Assembly (NCBI GenBank): GCA_030674155.1
Contig: CM060335.1
Span: forward strand, 34,583,781 to 34,626,280
DNA: 42,500 bases
Source: Stramonita haemastoma
Taxonomy: Eukaryota; Mollusca; Gastropoda; Neogastropoda; Muricidae
Direction: 5' to 3'
In this document: piece by piece, positions 1-11,424 of the stretch
How positions within the stretch are numbered: position 1 is the stretch's first letter
Layout: each line of letters begins with the position of its first letter
Position numbers and translations under genes: made by a program
The notes under the pieces: model-generated
Databases searched by the model: none
Seen by the model: only the letters and a program-made list of their open reading frames with translations
Told to the model about the DNA's origin: nothing

Positions 1-37
1 TACCATCTGTAAATAAAAGTTTGACTTTGACTTTGAC
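1..37 (+). repeat. 3' tail of an interspersed repeat, (TTTGAC)n end
   Basis: The sequence TACCATCTGTAAATAAAAG followed by repeated TTTGAC recurs at about 7671-7702 and 7772-7819, where each copy runs straight into a (CA)n tract. This looks like the 3' end of a non-LTR-type or SINE repeat that ends in a short tandem motif. The body of the element lies outside the window or is lost. Confidence 0.5.
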
Positions 38-59
38 GGATCTTTAAAAAAAATTTTTT

Positions 60-240
60 TTTACGTGCGCTGAAAGTGTGTAGCACACGGGACCTCGGTC
101 TCTAGTCTCACCCGAAAGACTAGCACCCAGACCACCACTGGAAGTCAAGAGGATGAGGAAAAAAGTCTGGGCTCAAACTAGGATTGAACCTGCACTGTTA
201 GCATTCTATGCAGGTGTGTTGCATGCCCCAAGACCACCGA
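60..240 (-). repeat. Diverged tRNA-derived SINE, antisense
   Basis: It can be matched segment by segment to the reverse complement of the intact SINE at 22285-22630: a GTGCGC segment, an ACACGGGACCTCGGT segment, AGTCTCACCCGAAAGACT, and a weak box B complement near 180-190. Divergence is high, so this is an old copy. Confidence 0.55.
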
Positions 241-469
241 TCCACCCTTTCCGAATTCCTACTGAAGGCGTGGAGTTATGTGACACACCCGACAGGTGTA
301 TTGTGGCCTGTCGATGCGTAGGAGGAAATAGATAAAAAGAAAGGTTTGCTTAAAGCTTGGGAAAACGTAGATAGATAGGATGAGTCAGTAGCCCGTTTAG
401 TAAGTAGCGATGACTGTACTCTTGATATTCAAACACTTACACCCTCCCCCGCTTTCCTTCTCCGAAAAA

Positions 470-470
<1 letters not shown>

Positions 471-562
<92 letters not shown>

Positions 563-598
563 TGTGTGTGTAGTGTGTGTGTGTATGTTGTGTGATGT
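471..598. repeat. (GT)n microsatellite
   Basis: About 120 bp of nearly uninterrupted GT. It is followed by a G10 tract at 600 and a (GA)n region at 621-770. Confidence 0.95.
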
Positions 599-620
599 GG
601 GGGGGGGGGGTGAATGTGTG

Positions 621-770
621 AAAGAGAGAGAGAGAGAGGGGTGGGGGACAGACAAAGAGAGACAGACAGACAGAAACAGAGGTAGAGGGAGAGACAGAGA
701 CAGAGGTAGAGAGAGAGACAGAGATACAGAGAGAGGTAGAGAGAGATAGAGACAGACAGAGAGACAGAGG
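621..770. repeat. (GA)n / (GACA)n microsatellite
   Basis: Purine-rich simple repeat with GAGA and GACAGA units directly after the GT tract. Confidence 0.9.
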
Positions 771-918
771 GTTTGCTCTTTCATTCTGCTGTGTTATGTC
801 TCCCTGTCTAGATGCCTGTGTGACTGTGTCACTTTGTTTTTGTCCCATCCCCTTGCCTGTCTGAATCTTGTGAGTCACGGTGCTTGTTTGTTTACCCCCG
901 TCTATCCTTCTTTTCAAT

Positions 919-976
<58 letters not shown>

Positions 977-1019
977 TCTCTCACTCCACTCATCACTCCT
1001 CTCTCATCTCATCTCACCA

Positions 1020-1089
<70 letters not shown>

Positions 1090-1156
1090 CACACAGGCAC
1101 GCGCACACACACACACACCACACACACAAACACACACACACACACACAACACACAC

Positions 1157-1199
<43 letters not shown>
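919..1199. repeat. (TC)n then (CA)n compound microsatellite
   Basis: TC repeat at 919-974, a short spacer, then interrupted CA repeat at 1020-1199. Confidence 0.95.
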
Positions 1200-1201
<2 letters not shown>

Positions 1202-1916
1202 CAGTCTAATATCACTTATAGATCTAGTTAACAGACGTTAAATAACAAGAACGAACACACGGCCGTAAACGACTTTCAGTGTCAATGACTTCTCAGTCCA
1301 ACCTCACCATACCCATTCTCGCTCCCCCCCCCCCTCCCTCCATTCCCCCACCCCACCACCTTCTTTCCTCCCAACCCACATCTCCTCTCTCTTTTGTCGT
1401 TTTTGCTAGGTTTTGAAAACACGAATTCTACAGGTATTCTTGATTTATTGATATTAGTAAGCCTGTCACCCGACACCCCCTCCTCCCATATATATAAGAA
1501 TTTCTTTAGAGCTGTAGGCATAAGGGAAGTACAGTAAATTACGAGTAACAACTAGGCCCCTATCAGTTCAGTGTGAACGTCTATTCCCCCCCCCCCCCCC
1601 CCCCTTTCTGTATACATGTACAGTTACTGTCGAGGTCTTGTAGCCTTCTCAGTCTACCTACAAGCACAATAACGTTTTTCCCTTCAGCTTCGCTCTTGCT
1701 TTTCTCTGTCTTATCCGTCCCCATCTCTCCTCCCCCCCCCCCTCACACACAAAACACACACACACACGCACAGCACACGCGCAAACACACACACAAGGAT
1801 CCTTTGCAAAGTAGTTTTTGATTGCATGATTCTTCCGTGACTTTTTTTACCGACCAATTTGTTGCTTGTGTTTATAAAGCTTTGTATGCATCCATGGCAA
1901 TAAATAATCTTCTACA

Positions 1917-1950
<34 letters not shown>

Positions 1951-1991
1951 CACACACACACACACAACACACACACACACACACACACACT
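1917..1991. repeat. (CA)n microsatellite
   Basis: CA repeat with two single-base interruptions. Confidence 0.95.
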
Positions 1992-3538
1992 GCCCTGAAG
2001 AATATATCAATTCTGGAAATAGTAAAACGCAACACCCCCCCTTCCCACATGCCTCTGAAACATCGATATATAATACACTGTAGTGGTTGAAACTCGATAC
2101 ACTCTTCTCTTCTTTGAAGGTTTTGATTTGACCAACCAATTAACACAGCATGACATCGACACTTTTTTAGGCAAGGAGGTTAAAAAGAGTGATAACTACC
2201 CCCCCCCCCCCCCCCCTCTTCAATCTCTCGTGTTTAGCATTTTAAAAGTCTCACACTAGGCCTAGGCCTATATCAAGTTCTTAGTGCATGTCACAGTCCC
2301 TCACGTATACTTTACAAACTTTCCCCAAAATACTTCCCCATACCAAAACAAGCGATATTCTCCCACTGGAAAGAAGACAGCACCCCCCCCCCCCCCCCCC
2401 CCCCTCTACAGTTTTCAAAAGAGACCTAGAAAAGCCTGGTGAAAGTAAATTTTATACATACCAGCAAGTAGCGTAAGAGAGAGAATGCAGACGAGGGTGA
2501 GTAGTCCACACGAATTCGCCATGACTGCAGAGACTTGTCAGTGCTGTGGCCACGCGGGGCTGTGTCGCCAAGGCTTCTTGACACAGATAGATAAGTTTCC
2601 TACACTTGTCCCTCTCTCTCTCTCTCCTTGCTGGAGTTGGCCGAATATATAGTGCGTGTGATTTGGAGCACATAACGTATTGTGTTGTATAGCCTACCAC
2701 TTACGGACACGGCAGATTTCTCTGCGTAAAAATTCGGGCTGTTTTTCCCCCGTGAGAGTGCGTCACCACATGTGCAAAACACCCCGTTAAAAAAAAAAAT
2801 GTTAACAGTATCTTTATGGGAAATCTCCGCTGGAACGTATATATATGTAATCACAACAGCACAATTACCACCTATTTTTCATTTAGTTGGGTTTTGGTTT
2901 GGCTTTTTTTGTTTGTTTGTTGTTGTTTTTTTGCTGTTTGCGGTGAATCGATTTCGATATTAAGGCAGCCTTTTCTTAAGTATTTAAACTTCCCAGGAAT
3001 AAGCGATGCTCATGTGCCGTACATTCTTTTAACGTGTATCACCTTTTGTACGTGGACTTGACTTAGAGAGGGGGGAAGGGGAGGAGTCCGCTTCAGACAG
3101 AAATCGACCACTCATTTTCCAGACAGGTGTGTTCCCGTTGAATCACCGATATACACGAGTGCTTATACGTTGTTGTTTTTTTCAGTGTAATTTTTTCTCC
3201 TTTTTTTCGTGGCTTCTTTGTGTTCATATTATGCAGGCAAACAAAAGAACTCCAGTGATCAGAGGTGTACAGTTGGGCCAGGCTCTGCTGTAGGCGAGCA
3301 AGAGAGAGAGGCAAGGCAAGGGCAAGGCAAATTCCTTTGTTCGACGATAATAGATAAGCACTCGTGTGCTTTTTTACATCCAGTCCCCGCCCATTTCAGG
3401 GATAACATCAAGATTTTAAAAAAAATCTCTAACTACACAACAGCAATAATAATGATCCAAATACCAAGAGCAAGAACCATACCAAGTATCAAACAGCATG
3501 CAGGAATTAGGAAAGAGATACAATAATAAGGTAATGAT

Positions 3539-3540
<2 letters not shown>

Positions 3541-3608
<68 letters not shown>

Positions 3609-3779
3609 AGGGGGAGAGATAGAGAGGGAGGGGGAGGGAGGGGAGAGAGAGAGAGGGAGGGAGGAGAGAGAGAGGGAGGGAGGGAGAGTGGGGAGAGAGA
3701 GAAGGGGAGGGAGAGAGAGAGAGAGAGGAAGAGAGACACAGACAGACAGACACAGAGAGAGACAGACAAGAGACAGAGA
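3541..3779. repeat. (GA)n microsatellite with G-rich interruptions
   Basis: Pure GA at 3541-3602, then GGGAG-rich variants to 3720 and GACA units at the end. Confidence 0.95.
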
Positions 3780-4588
3780 GAGATGGGTTTGATCAGGTTC
3801 AGCTTGCCCAAAACACAGGTTTGGAAAGTTCAGACCTGTGCCCCCAACGTCTCCCCAGGCAATGAAGAAAAGATATTGCACTTACAAAACACACAACAAT
3901 ACTTTACAGCAGAAAGACTCTGGATTTAAAACCACAAACTTTATTTCTGAAGTTATTAAAAAAATCAACCCAACAACATTATCACAGATTTTAAAAAATC
4001 AGTCCAAAAACAAGTATCAGGGTTAAAACACACCTGAGATATATTTTTTTTTCTGTCACGAATTTTAGGCCACAATTACAACTGATTCCTGAAAAGTCAT
4101 GCCTCCTTATGACATAAAAACGGCACTTAAAACTTTATAATGAACTTTACTCTGGCAATGTCTCTGAAACTGAAAAGTTCAATATGCAGGAGGTGATAAC
4201 GAATTGGTTGCACAACAAAATTTTTCCTTTTTCTGAAGTGCTGTTTCTACGCGTATGCTCTCTGGTCGCTGTTTACAAGCAAAGCTGACACGATCACCGT
4301 GCTCAAGAAACTTGAAGACAATATCAAACCCTCACCAACCGTATCCTTCACTATATGTTTGGTTTAAAGCAAAGCTTATTCCCATAGTTTTAAAGACAAT
4401 TATACTAGCCATCATTTTTCAAAGGGGTCCCACCTTTACTCAGGAAAATTCTGCAGACAAACCCAATCCTTTTTTTCTGTGTTCGCCTTTTCACTGGAGG
4501 GAATTCTGTATCCAAATCAATCCCTCATACTTTTAGCAGTTTAAAAAAAAAAATCCAGGAGAATTCTACTCGGCAAACCCGAAACCCC

Positions 4589-5898
4589 TCACTTCTCCAC
4601 GGCCTCCTCGTCCCTCCAGGTGAGCAGGTGAAAGATGAGTGGCAGGTAACATCGGCACTCTTCATCCAGGTGTGCTTCCAACGTTGTGTAATCCTCCCCG
4701 GCCTGCAGGGCCAAGTTGACCAGAGAGCAGAGACGCAGGCTGATTTCGATCCAGGTGAGCAATGAGCACTGGCGACAGACAGCGCTGTGCTGCGGGCCTT
4801 GTCCTGTAGCTGAGAGCGGTGGCTTGGAACAGCGCCTCGTGCAGACAGTGCTGGGGCTGACGCTCTCCCGTTTTGCATCTGGGGCATGCAGTTTTCCTTC
4901 AGACTGCTGCTCTCCCTTTCTCATCTGGGGACACTGCGGTTTTCCTTCAGACTGCTGCTCTCCCTTTCTGCATCTGGGACACTGCGGTTTTCCTTCAAAC
5001 TGCTGCTCTCCCTTTCTGCATCTTCTGATGTGTCTCCTTTCTGCATCTGGGATTTCCTTCAAACTGCTGCTCTCCCTTTCTGCATCTTCCTTCGGGCTGC
5101 TGCTCTCCCTTTCTGCATCTGGGGCATTGTGGTTTTCCTTCAGGCTGCTGCTCTCCCTTTCTGCATCTGGGACACTGGGGGTTTTCCCTCAGACTGGACT
5201 TGGCTCACCACGGTGCAAGTGCTGGAGTCCACTGACTGTTTCCTTTTAAGGATCTGATGATGATGCTGGTTAGAAGCTTTGCCGCCTTGCTTACCAAAAA
5301 GCTTGGCAATCTCCCTATCTGTGCTAGATTGGTTACTTTCAACAGGCATGCAAGGGGGTTTAGGTAGATTTGATGTAGGTTTTCCATGATCTGTAACATG
5401 ATCTAGCCTAGGAACGGCTGAATGACAAAGTCATCACCATCCATGTTTTTGCCAAGAGGGAAGCAATGAACAGTTGAAGACACAGACTCTGTTTTTCGAT
5501 CAGAGACACGGCTTTGTTTGGGTCGTTGCTCTTCCACACCTGGAGAATTTCTAAGACAGAGAAAACTGGCGTCTGGACCACCCTCTTTTGCTGGAGTGTT
5601 CGCAATGTCTTCAAACACATCATCAAAGTCGGAGGACTCGTTTCTATCAGCCCAGTGTCTACGCTTGTGTCTCCTATGCTGGTGTCCTCGCTCCGTTTCT
5701 CTGTCGGAGGTGTGTGTGACACAGGCTCTCTGTTCTCCCTGCCCGAATGATGCAGGACTGGAAATCTGTGGCGTGCATCCGAGGAAGGTGAGAGTGACAT
5801 CTGTGGAGGGTGTGGAGGGCTGAGGTCTGGACAACTTGGATGGACGGGCGGAGATCAAGGAAGGCCTCCTGCAGGCTGAAGACTGGGGCTCTGCTGCT
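4589..5898 (-). pseudogene. NEK C-terminal tail, frame-scrambled, with a 48-bp coding minisatellite
   Basis: The acceptor CACACAG opens the block at 5898. No single frame runs through. One frame gives an acidic stretch (NESSDFDDVFEDIANTP) and stops at about 5403. A second covers roughly 5400-5180 and includes SNQSSTDREIAKLFGKQGGK. A third carries the repeat peptide and ends with EDYTTLEAHLDEECRCY and EEAVEK before a TGA at 4589-4591. Additional small introns are possible, for example at a CGCCAG acceptor near 4770. Reading order and exon limits inside this block are uncertain. Confidence 0.45.
4880..5196 (-). repeat. 48-bp minisatellite encoding a 16-residue repeat
   Basis: Copies begin near 4905, 4953, 5001, 5064, 5098 and 5146 (measured from TGCTGCTC). 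The spacings are 48, 48, 63, 34, 48 and then 49 to the end. The standard unit encodes QSEGKPQCPRCRKGEQ on the minus strand. Units of 63+34 and 49 are not multiples of 48 or of 3, so they move the reading frame. Confidence 0.85.
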
Positions 5899-5963
5899 CT
5901 GTGTGACAACGGTCATACAACGGTCAGGAATACGAAAATTCGTCTTTTTATGTTGAAGTAGTG

Positions 5964-5964
5964 T

Positions 5965-6018
<54 letters not shown>
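5964..6018. repeat. (GT)n microsatellite
   Basis: Uninterrupted GT repeat about 65 bp upstream (on the minus strand) of the NEK tail acceptor. Confidence 0.95.
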
Positions 6019-6019
<1 letters not shown>

Positions 6020-6197
6020 ATTTTTTTTTAATAAAAAATAATTATGATAAAGAAAATAAAATGTTACAAATGCAAACAAGCACTTTATATATATAATATT
6101 ATTTTTTTTTCATGCATGAATATAATTATGTGCGTGTGTTTACAGCAGACGATTTTACGCCTACGTTTTAACATTGCTGCTGTTGTAAACATCTAGA

Positions 6198-6385
6198 CCT
6201 TCAGTCTTCATGAGATTACGTGTGGTTCTAAATATCTTTTACTACTACAGTCATCATCATCAATAATACCTGTTTGCCTTCAGTCTTCATGAGATTACGT
6301 GTTGTTCTAAATATCTTTTACTATCATCATCATCATCATCACCATTACCATCATCATCATCATCATCACTAATACCTGTTTGCAT
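6198..6385. repeat. Tandem duplication with CAT trinucleotide runs
   Basis: Two copies of a segment containing CTTCAGTCTTCATGAGATTA and ATATCTTTTACTA, each followed by (CAT)n and TAATACCTGTTTGC. The second copy overlaps the end of NEK exon 7. Confidence 0.85.
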
Positions 6386-6531
6386 TTTTTCCGTGTGTGG
6401 ATGGCCTCTGCAGACTGCACTGAGCGTTGTCTCTTCACAGCGGCTTTCAGTCTGGGTGTGGCCACAGACAGGCGACGCACCAGGGGACTTTTCACTCTGA
6501 ACGTTGGACAGCAGGGTGAAGGCTTGGCCAC
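6376..6531 (-). CDS. NEK exon 7 (basic tail)
   Basis: Open in phase 0 over 52 codons, with RVKSPLVRRLSVATPRLKAA and KRQRSVQSAEA. The stretch is rich in Arg/Lys-Ser sites, like the regulatory tails of NEKs. Acceptor GATTGCAG, donor CAG|GTATTAG. The donor is followed by a (TGA)n trinucleotide run, and an exon-end/donor copy lies at 6265-6277. Confidence 0.65.
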
Positions 6532-7240
6532 CTGCAATCATAACACGGACGTACATCATCACTCCTGCTGTCCTGGCGAGGCGACCATCCTCAGCCAGGC
6601 GGGTCCCCAGGTGGCGGATAGGGGGTTAGCTACAAAAGCAGTCCCAGGACCAACTGGCGATGTTCCTATTAGGACGGGGCGGGACAACAGGTGGCTCTGT
6701 TGTCTCCATGAAATATCCCATACGACCTATGACGGGAACATCACGCGATCAAGTGCCGCAGTAAAAGCTCTGCCCCCTGGGCTCCCAGGGTAACAGGAGA
6801 TAAGGGTGGGATAGCCCTGACAGAAACCTAGAGGGCTGAAGTCATGGTTCGGGCCGTAGGTACCCTCTAACAAATCACGATACCATGCACAAAAAAAATA
6901 TGAAGATACAGTCAGAAAGATGTAAAAAGCAATGGTGCTCGCCCTGTGAAGATTCTCCCGGCAGGGTAGTGTAAAGAATTCAAAAAGTTCTCATGACTTG
7001 TACTGAATCTTGTTTCTATGAAGAATTTGAGAACTCCCATGATTTGTGCTTGTATGAAGTATTCAAAAGTCTTTCTTGACTTGTACAGGAGACTGATTCT
7101 ATGGCGACTTCAACACATTATATTGCTTCTATGATGAATTCAAGTGTATTTCACCTAATTTCTTGGGTAAATATCAAACAAGCTATGTCCCAGTGGTCTT
7201 GTGATCTCTTGTTACTTAGTTGGTGTCCCTTAGTTTTACA

Positions 7241-7258
7241 CAACACACACACACACAC

Positions 7259-7335
<77 letters not shown>

Positions 7336-7353
7336 ACACCCACACACACACAC
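7241..7353. repeat. (CA)n microsatellite
   Basis: Interrupted CA repeat next to the 3' edge of NEK exon 6. Confidence 0.95.
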
Positions 7354-7368
7354 CCAATAAACCTCAAC

Positions 7369-7582
7369 CTCTTTGGGAATGTAAAGACCAGGTGAGCAAG
7401 GCTCTCTAGGTGACAGCCTCCGTTGTTGGCGCTGATGCTTGTGCTTCAGACATCGCCTGTAAGAGGCAGCCACATACGGCTGCAGAGCTGGAACGTTCAG
7501 CACCTGCTGGGCTGTTGGACGCTGTGATGGATCCGCCTTCAATAAGACACTGACCAGATCTTCCAACACTACCCCGCAGTGT
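7369..7582 (-). CDS. NEK exon 6 (end of kinase domain)
   Basis: Reads [20 protein letters not shown], then [18 protein letters not shown] and a basic Gln/Arg-rich stretch. DPSQRPTA is the usual final kinase-helix motif. The acceptor is CTGTGCAG, preceded by a GT/GC simple repeat that takes the place of a pyrimidine tract. The donor GAG|GTTGAG at 7368 gives phase 0 and agrees with exon 7; a nearer GT at 7388 does not. Confidence 0.7.
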
Positions 7583-7589
7583 CTGCACA

Positions 7590-7698
7590 GACGCACGCAT
7601 GCACGCACGCACGCACACACACGTACACAGCGCCACACACACACACACACACACACTGCTTATCAATGTACCATCTGGAAATAAAAGTTTGACTTTGA

Positions 7699-7762
<64 letters not shown>

Positions 7763-7815
7763 CTTATTCAATGTACCATCTGGAAATAAAACTTTGACTT
7801 TGACTTTGACTTTGA

Positions 7816-7865
<50 letters not shown>
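7590..7865. repeat. Alternating (CA)n tracts and repeat tails
   Basis: Three CA tracts (about 7637-7660, 7702-7760, 7819-7864) alternate with two near-identical copies of the (TTTGAC)n-ended tail also seen at 1-37. This looks like a tandem duplication of tail plus microsatellite. Confidence 0.85.
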
Positions 7866-8139
7866 ATATTGCTTTAAGTTTCAGCGGTGGGCATGTATAC
7901 TGAGGAGTGAGGGGGGAGCGATATCCTGGTGGTTTGAGCCTCGAACTAAAATCTGAATATAACGAGGCACAAGTTTAAGCCTTTGCTGAGGTGTCTGTGC
8001 AGTACACATTGTTTTCTTCAGGTGCTGACTCTACTTCCATAACGTCTTTCAGTAGACACTGTTTACCAAGTCCCATGTGCAAACGCATAATAAAACACTT
8101 GTGCACAGGCTAAAACCCCCATTTGCTTTTGCATAAAAG

Positions 8140-8430
8140 AGTAGGCAGTTATGGCTGGTGGCATAGATCAGATATACATACTCACTATACATTCTGCTGC
8201 ATGCGAGAGATGGGCTTCACTAGGTTCAACTCTGGCAACGCTATATCATACTGAAAAATTGTGACAGCGCAAACCCATCGTTGCAATTAAGTGAGTTAGG
8301 TGGGCATAGATCAAGCATACATATACTATACACTGCGAAAGTGACTGGGAACATGTATTCACTAGGTTCAACTTGCCTACGATACACTAGCTGAAAAATT
8401 TGTTGCAGCGCCTCAACCACTCTTCAAGAG
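8140..8430. repeat. Two-copy tandem duplication of about 150 bp
   Basis: Shared segments in the same order are GGGCATAGATCA/GGCATAGATCAG, ACTATACA, TTCACTAGGTTCAACT, CTGAAAAATT and GCAGCGC/GACAGCGC. It lies in the intron between NEK exons 5 and 6. Nothing coding is seen. Confidence 0.6.
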
Positions 8431-8879
8431 TTAGAGAGAGTCAAGTCAAGTCAGTATAAATACAACATGACGAATGGACTGTGGACACTTAGTCATGCTC
8501 TCCCTATTTCCCTCTAACAGCCCTTTTTGTTTGCTTTTTGTGCTACGTTTTTCGAATGGTTTCTTAATTTGTGAAGGATATGTCTATTATGGATTAATTA
8601 TTATTTCATGCTTTTCAAAATGTACTCAGAGTTTATTTTTCATCCATGTCTATACACCTATACACTGAAGTTGACCTTTAATCAACTATTTGTTTTACTT
8701 TTGGTCTAATTTTTCTCTGCTCAACATGTAATGAATGATAGATATCATGTAAACATACGAAATAAAACACTTTGAAGCCCCCCCTATTCAAATAAGGGAA
8801 CTTAAATGTATGTCTTCGTCAAACATAAGAAAGGCTGACCTGGGGGTAGGTTATTTTTTTTATTTATTTTATTTTTTAC

Positions 8880-9017
8880 CTTGGGATGGGGTCATACTGT
8901 CCCTGCAGTATGCTAAGGACAAGAAGAGGCAGATTGGGAGCCTGGAATGGAACCCTCAGACAGCACAGCTCGTACAGTACACAGCCCACTGACCACATGT
9001 CACTCTTACTGTTGTAG
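8880..9017 (-). CDS. NEK exon 5 (YNSKSDMWSVGCVLYEL...)
   Basis: The acceptor GACCAG at 9018-9023 supplies the C that completes the split proline. It then reads YNSKSDMWSVGCVLYELC and the segment ending QGQYDPIPR. There is no break. The donor is AAG|GTAAAA. This is the C lobe of the kinase. Confidence 0.85.
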
Positions 9018-9397
9018 CTGGTCAGTGTTAAGGAAATGCAACAATATGGACAGATATATTAACGGACAGTGTCCAAGAGCCGGTTCACCACACAGGATAT
9101 CCTGGGATATATTGCAGCTGTTTTTTTTTTTTTTTTATATATTATTATACTGCAGCTGTCCTTTATACCTTGCACCTGACCAATCCAATGGAAACGGAGT
9201 AGACAGACCAAAAAGTCCATGCTGAAGGAGTCTGCCTACAATACAATACAATACAATACAATACAGCACAAACGTAACAAACAGATGACTAGGACAGCTT
9301 AACTGTGGGACTAGACATACAACTAACACTACAAATCCCCCTCCCTATCCAATCGAAAAAAGAAGGAAGGAGGAGAGCGTGGGCAAGGAAAGGATAC

Positions 9398-9550
9398 GGT
9401 TTTCGCTGACAGATCTCGGGGCTGAGGTAGTAGGGGTGCCGATGGCCGTGACGGCGTGATCTCCCGTCTCCTGCAGAATGCGCGCTATTCCAAAGTCCCC
9501 CACCTTCACGATGCCGTCTGAGGTCAGGAACAAGTTCTGTGGCTTCAGGT
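9398..9550 (-). pseudogene. NEK exon 4 (catalytic loop, DFG, activation segment), one base missing
   Basis: Reads DLKPQNLFLTSDGIVKVGDFG, then IARILQETGDHAVTAIGTP. The expected YYLSPEICQRKP follows only after a frame change in the homopolymer at plus 9432-9436 (four G where five are needed). Acceptor TTCCACAG and donor ACC|GTATCC. With one base restored, the phase matches exon 5 exactly. Confidence 0.8.
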
Positions 9551-10209
9551 CTGTGGAAAAAAAGAACCACATCTTAGTTTATTTAAAGGCTATGGGAGCC
9601 ATTAATGCAAGCGCCCCTGACCCTTTTCTGTCTCTTTGCATATTCAGTTCCAATCTGCCCCCCCCCCCCCCCCCCTCTCTCTTTGGATCAATGTGCCAAC
9701 ATCCAAAAAATGCTTTATCGAAATTGAGCTCTTTGTTGACTGGTCCAGTTATATCTTAAGTAACAAAAGCTGTTTTGAACGATGATGACTACATAGTTTA
9801 CTGTGGCTCCTAGTATCCATGTCAAGGGAATCGGGGTTATGTCATGTCTGTTTTGTTTTTGTAGCAGGGCTGGCCAACTGGGATGTAAAATTTTGTTGTG
9901 CCCTTGCCAAGAGGACAGACTTGTCAATGACAATAAATCGTTGTCAGTGGTCAGTCAGTTCTGAATGGTGCCAGTACTTCAAATTATTCCTTTCCAGCAC
10001 TAATTAAATATGTCTGACAGAAAAAAAATGTCTGTCAGGCTTAGGCAGAAAAAAATCTCCCATAAGAAATCATAGTTTTTATATAGATTTACTTCAAATT
10101 TGAAAAAAAAAGTCAGGACCAAGAAAACTAAACAATTGTTTGACTCATAACTCTCTTTTCCCCACCCCCGATACAAAAAATGTCAGATTGGGGGTAGATA
10201 TATACTCAC

Positions 10210-10282
10210 CTCTGTGTAGAATGTTTTCAGTGTGCAGGTATTTGAGGGCAAAGCAGATCTGAATGAACCAGTCCAGGATTGT
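10210..10282 (-). CDS. NEK exon 3 (ILDWF...ENILHR)
   Basis: Reads TILDWFIQICFALKYLHTEN then ILHR, and the D of HRD is split over the next intron. Acceptor GTGACAG and donor GAG|GTGAGT are both good. There is no frame break. This is helix E and the start of the catalytic loop. Confidence 0.85.
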
Positions 10283-10480
10283 CTGTCACAAACGGTACAT
10301 TATTGAAACGAATATGCATTCTAGGGCTGGTAATGACATGTTTCAAATAAAACACTGTATCATGTACATTCTTCCTCCTTTGCACTTAATAATGGTTATT
10401 AATGTGGAAAGAATCACTGGAAGTTTAAGGTTCAAAGGAATCACTGACCATATTGATAGTAGGGCCTAATGTTGTGGTGT

Positions 10481-10483
<3 letters not shown>

Positions 10484-10518
<35 letters not shown>

Positions 10519-10580
10519 GTGTGTGTGTGTGCGCGCGCGCGTGTCTGTGTGTGTTGCGCGCGGCGCGTGTCTGTGTGTGT
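10484..10580. repeat. (GT)n / (GC)n compound microsatellite
   Basis: GT repeat with a GCGCGCGCGC run, in the intron between NEK exons 2 and 3. Confidence 0.9.
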
Positions 10581-10681
10581 CATGTATATACACAAATATG
10601 TGCTTATATGTACACAAAATCTAAAGATAAATGCAGAAGTGAAAAAAAAGATAGAGAGTGATCCTCTTTCCATCAGTTTAC

Positions 10682-10735
10682 CTCGTTGTTGAAGTGTATG
10701 CCTCTCTGCTTCCAAAATCTTCTTCTGCAGATCTC
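10682..10735 (-). pseudogene. NEK exon 2 (GDLQKKILEA...), one extra base
   Basis: The split glycine codon from exon 1 is completed here (AAT G|GA), then DLQKKILEA. The expected continuation RGIHFNNE, preceding ILDWF in the next exon, is in another frame. Removing one base of the GCAGAGAGG stretch (plus 10701-10709) restores it. Length is 54 nt where 53 are needed. The acceptor AAAAG and donor GAG|GTAAAC are intact. Confidence 0.75.
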
Positions 10736-11424
10736 CTTTTCAAATAAGACAAAGTACACACAGTTAGTGATAGCATACCAGTGCAATCTATTTAGCACAG
10801 AAAAATTGACTGACAGATTTTCCTTTTTCTACAAAAACAATTTAAAGAAGTAACAAAACAAATAAATTGCTTGCTTAATAATGTAGATTAAAGCATGTGA
10901 TTATTCCACAGTGAGATTTATTCCTGCCTCCCATCAACAACCCCCCCCCCCCCCCCCCCACAAAAACCAACAAACCAAAAAAAAGCAAAAAACAACAAAA
11001 GTAAGCAACTAATTTTCACCACAGGTAACACTAATTTTTACACACCACCACAACACAACACACACACAAGCACACAACACATACACACCAACCACCACCA
11101 CCACCACCACCACCACACCACACAAGAGTAAGAGAGAGAGGGCAGAGGCAGAGACAAGGATTAAGACAAACGTTCAACCATGACCTGTGTACAAAAAATC
11201 CCCCCCCCTAAAAAAGTGGCACGGTAAACATCAAATGCATCAGGAACTGTGAACATACTGCTTTAAAAAAATACACTTATAACAATGACATATATTGACA
11301 AAACTTCCAGTTACCAATGCTAAAATAGTCCAATCTGACATCAATATATACAAAGTACATTACATAACATTAAAAATAAGTCCACAGGTAAACATACAAG
11401 CATTAATCTGCGCCACGAACTTAC

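Larger units (their letters stand above)
1..4560. other. Gene-free repeat-rich stretch
   Basis: I see no coding exon here. Open frames are microsatellite translations (Cys-Val, His-Thr, Leu-Ser runs). The stretch holds a repeat tail at 1-37, an old SINE at about 60-240, long dinucleotide tracts, four C homopolymers (near 1320, 1587, 2200, 2385) and a SINE 3' fragment near 3350-3405. Nothing in 3840-4560 looks coding beyond possible 3' untranslated sequence of the kinase gene that starts at 4589. Confidence 0.6.

Noticed and set aside
437..1241. Several open frames of 60-160 codons on both strands
   Set aside because: They are translations of GT, GA, TC and CA microsatellites (Cys-Val, His-Thr, Leu-Ser runs) with no other protein feature.
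3416..3881. Three overlapping Leu/Ser/Pro-rich minus frames
   Set aside because: Shadows of the (GA)n tract.
7388..7389. Donor for NEK exon 6 at CCTG|GTCTTT
   Set aside because: It gives a phase that breaks the join to exon 7. The donor GAG|GTTGAG at 7368 fits phase 0.
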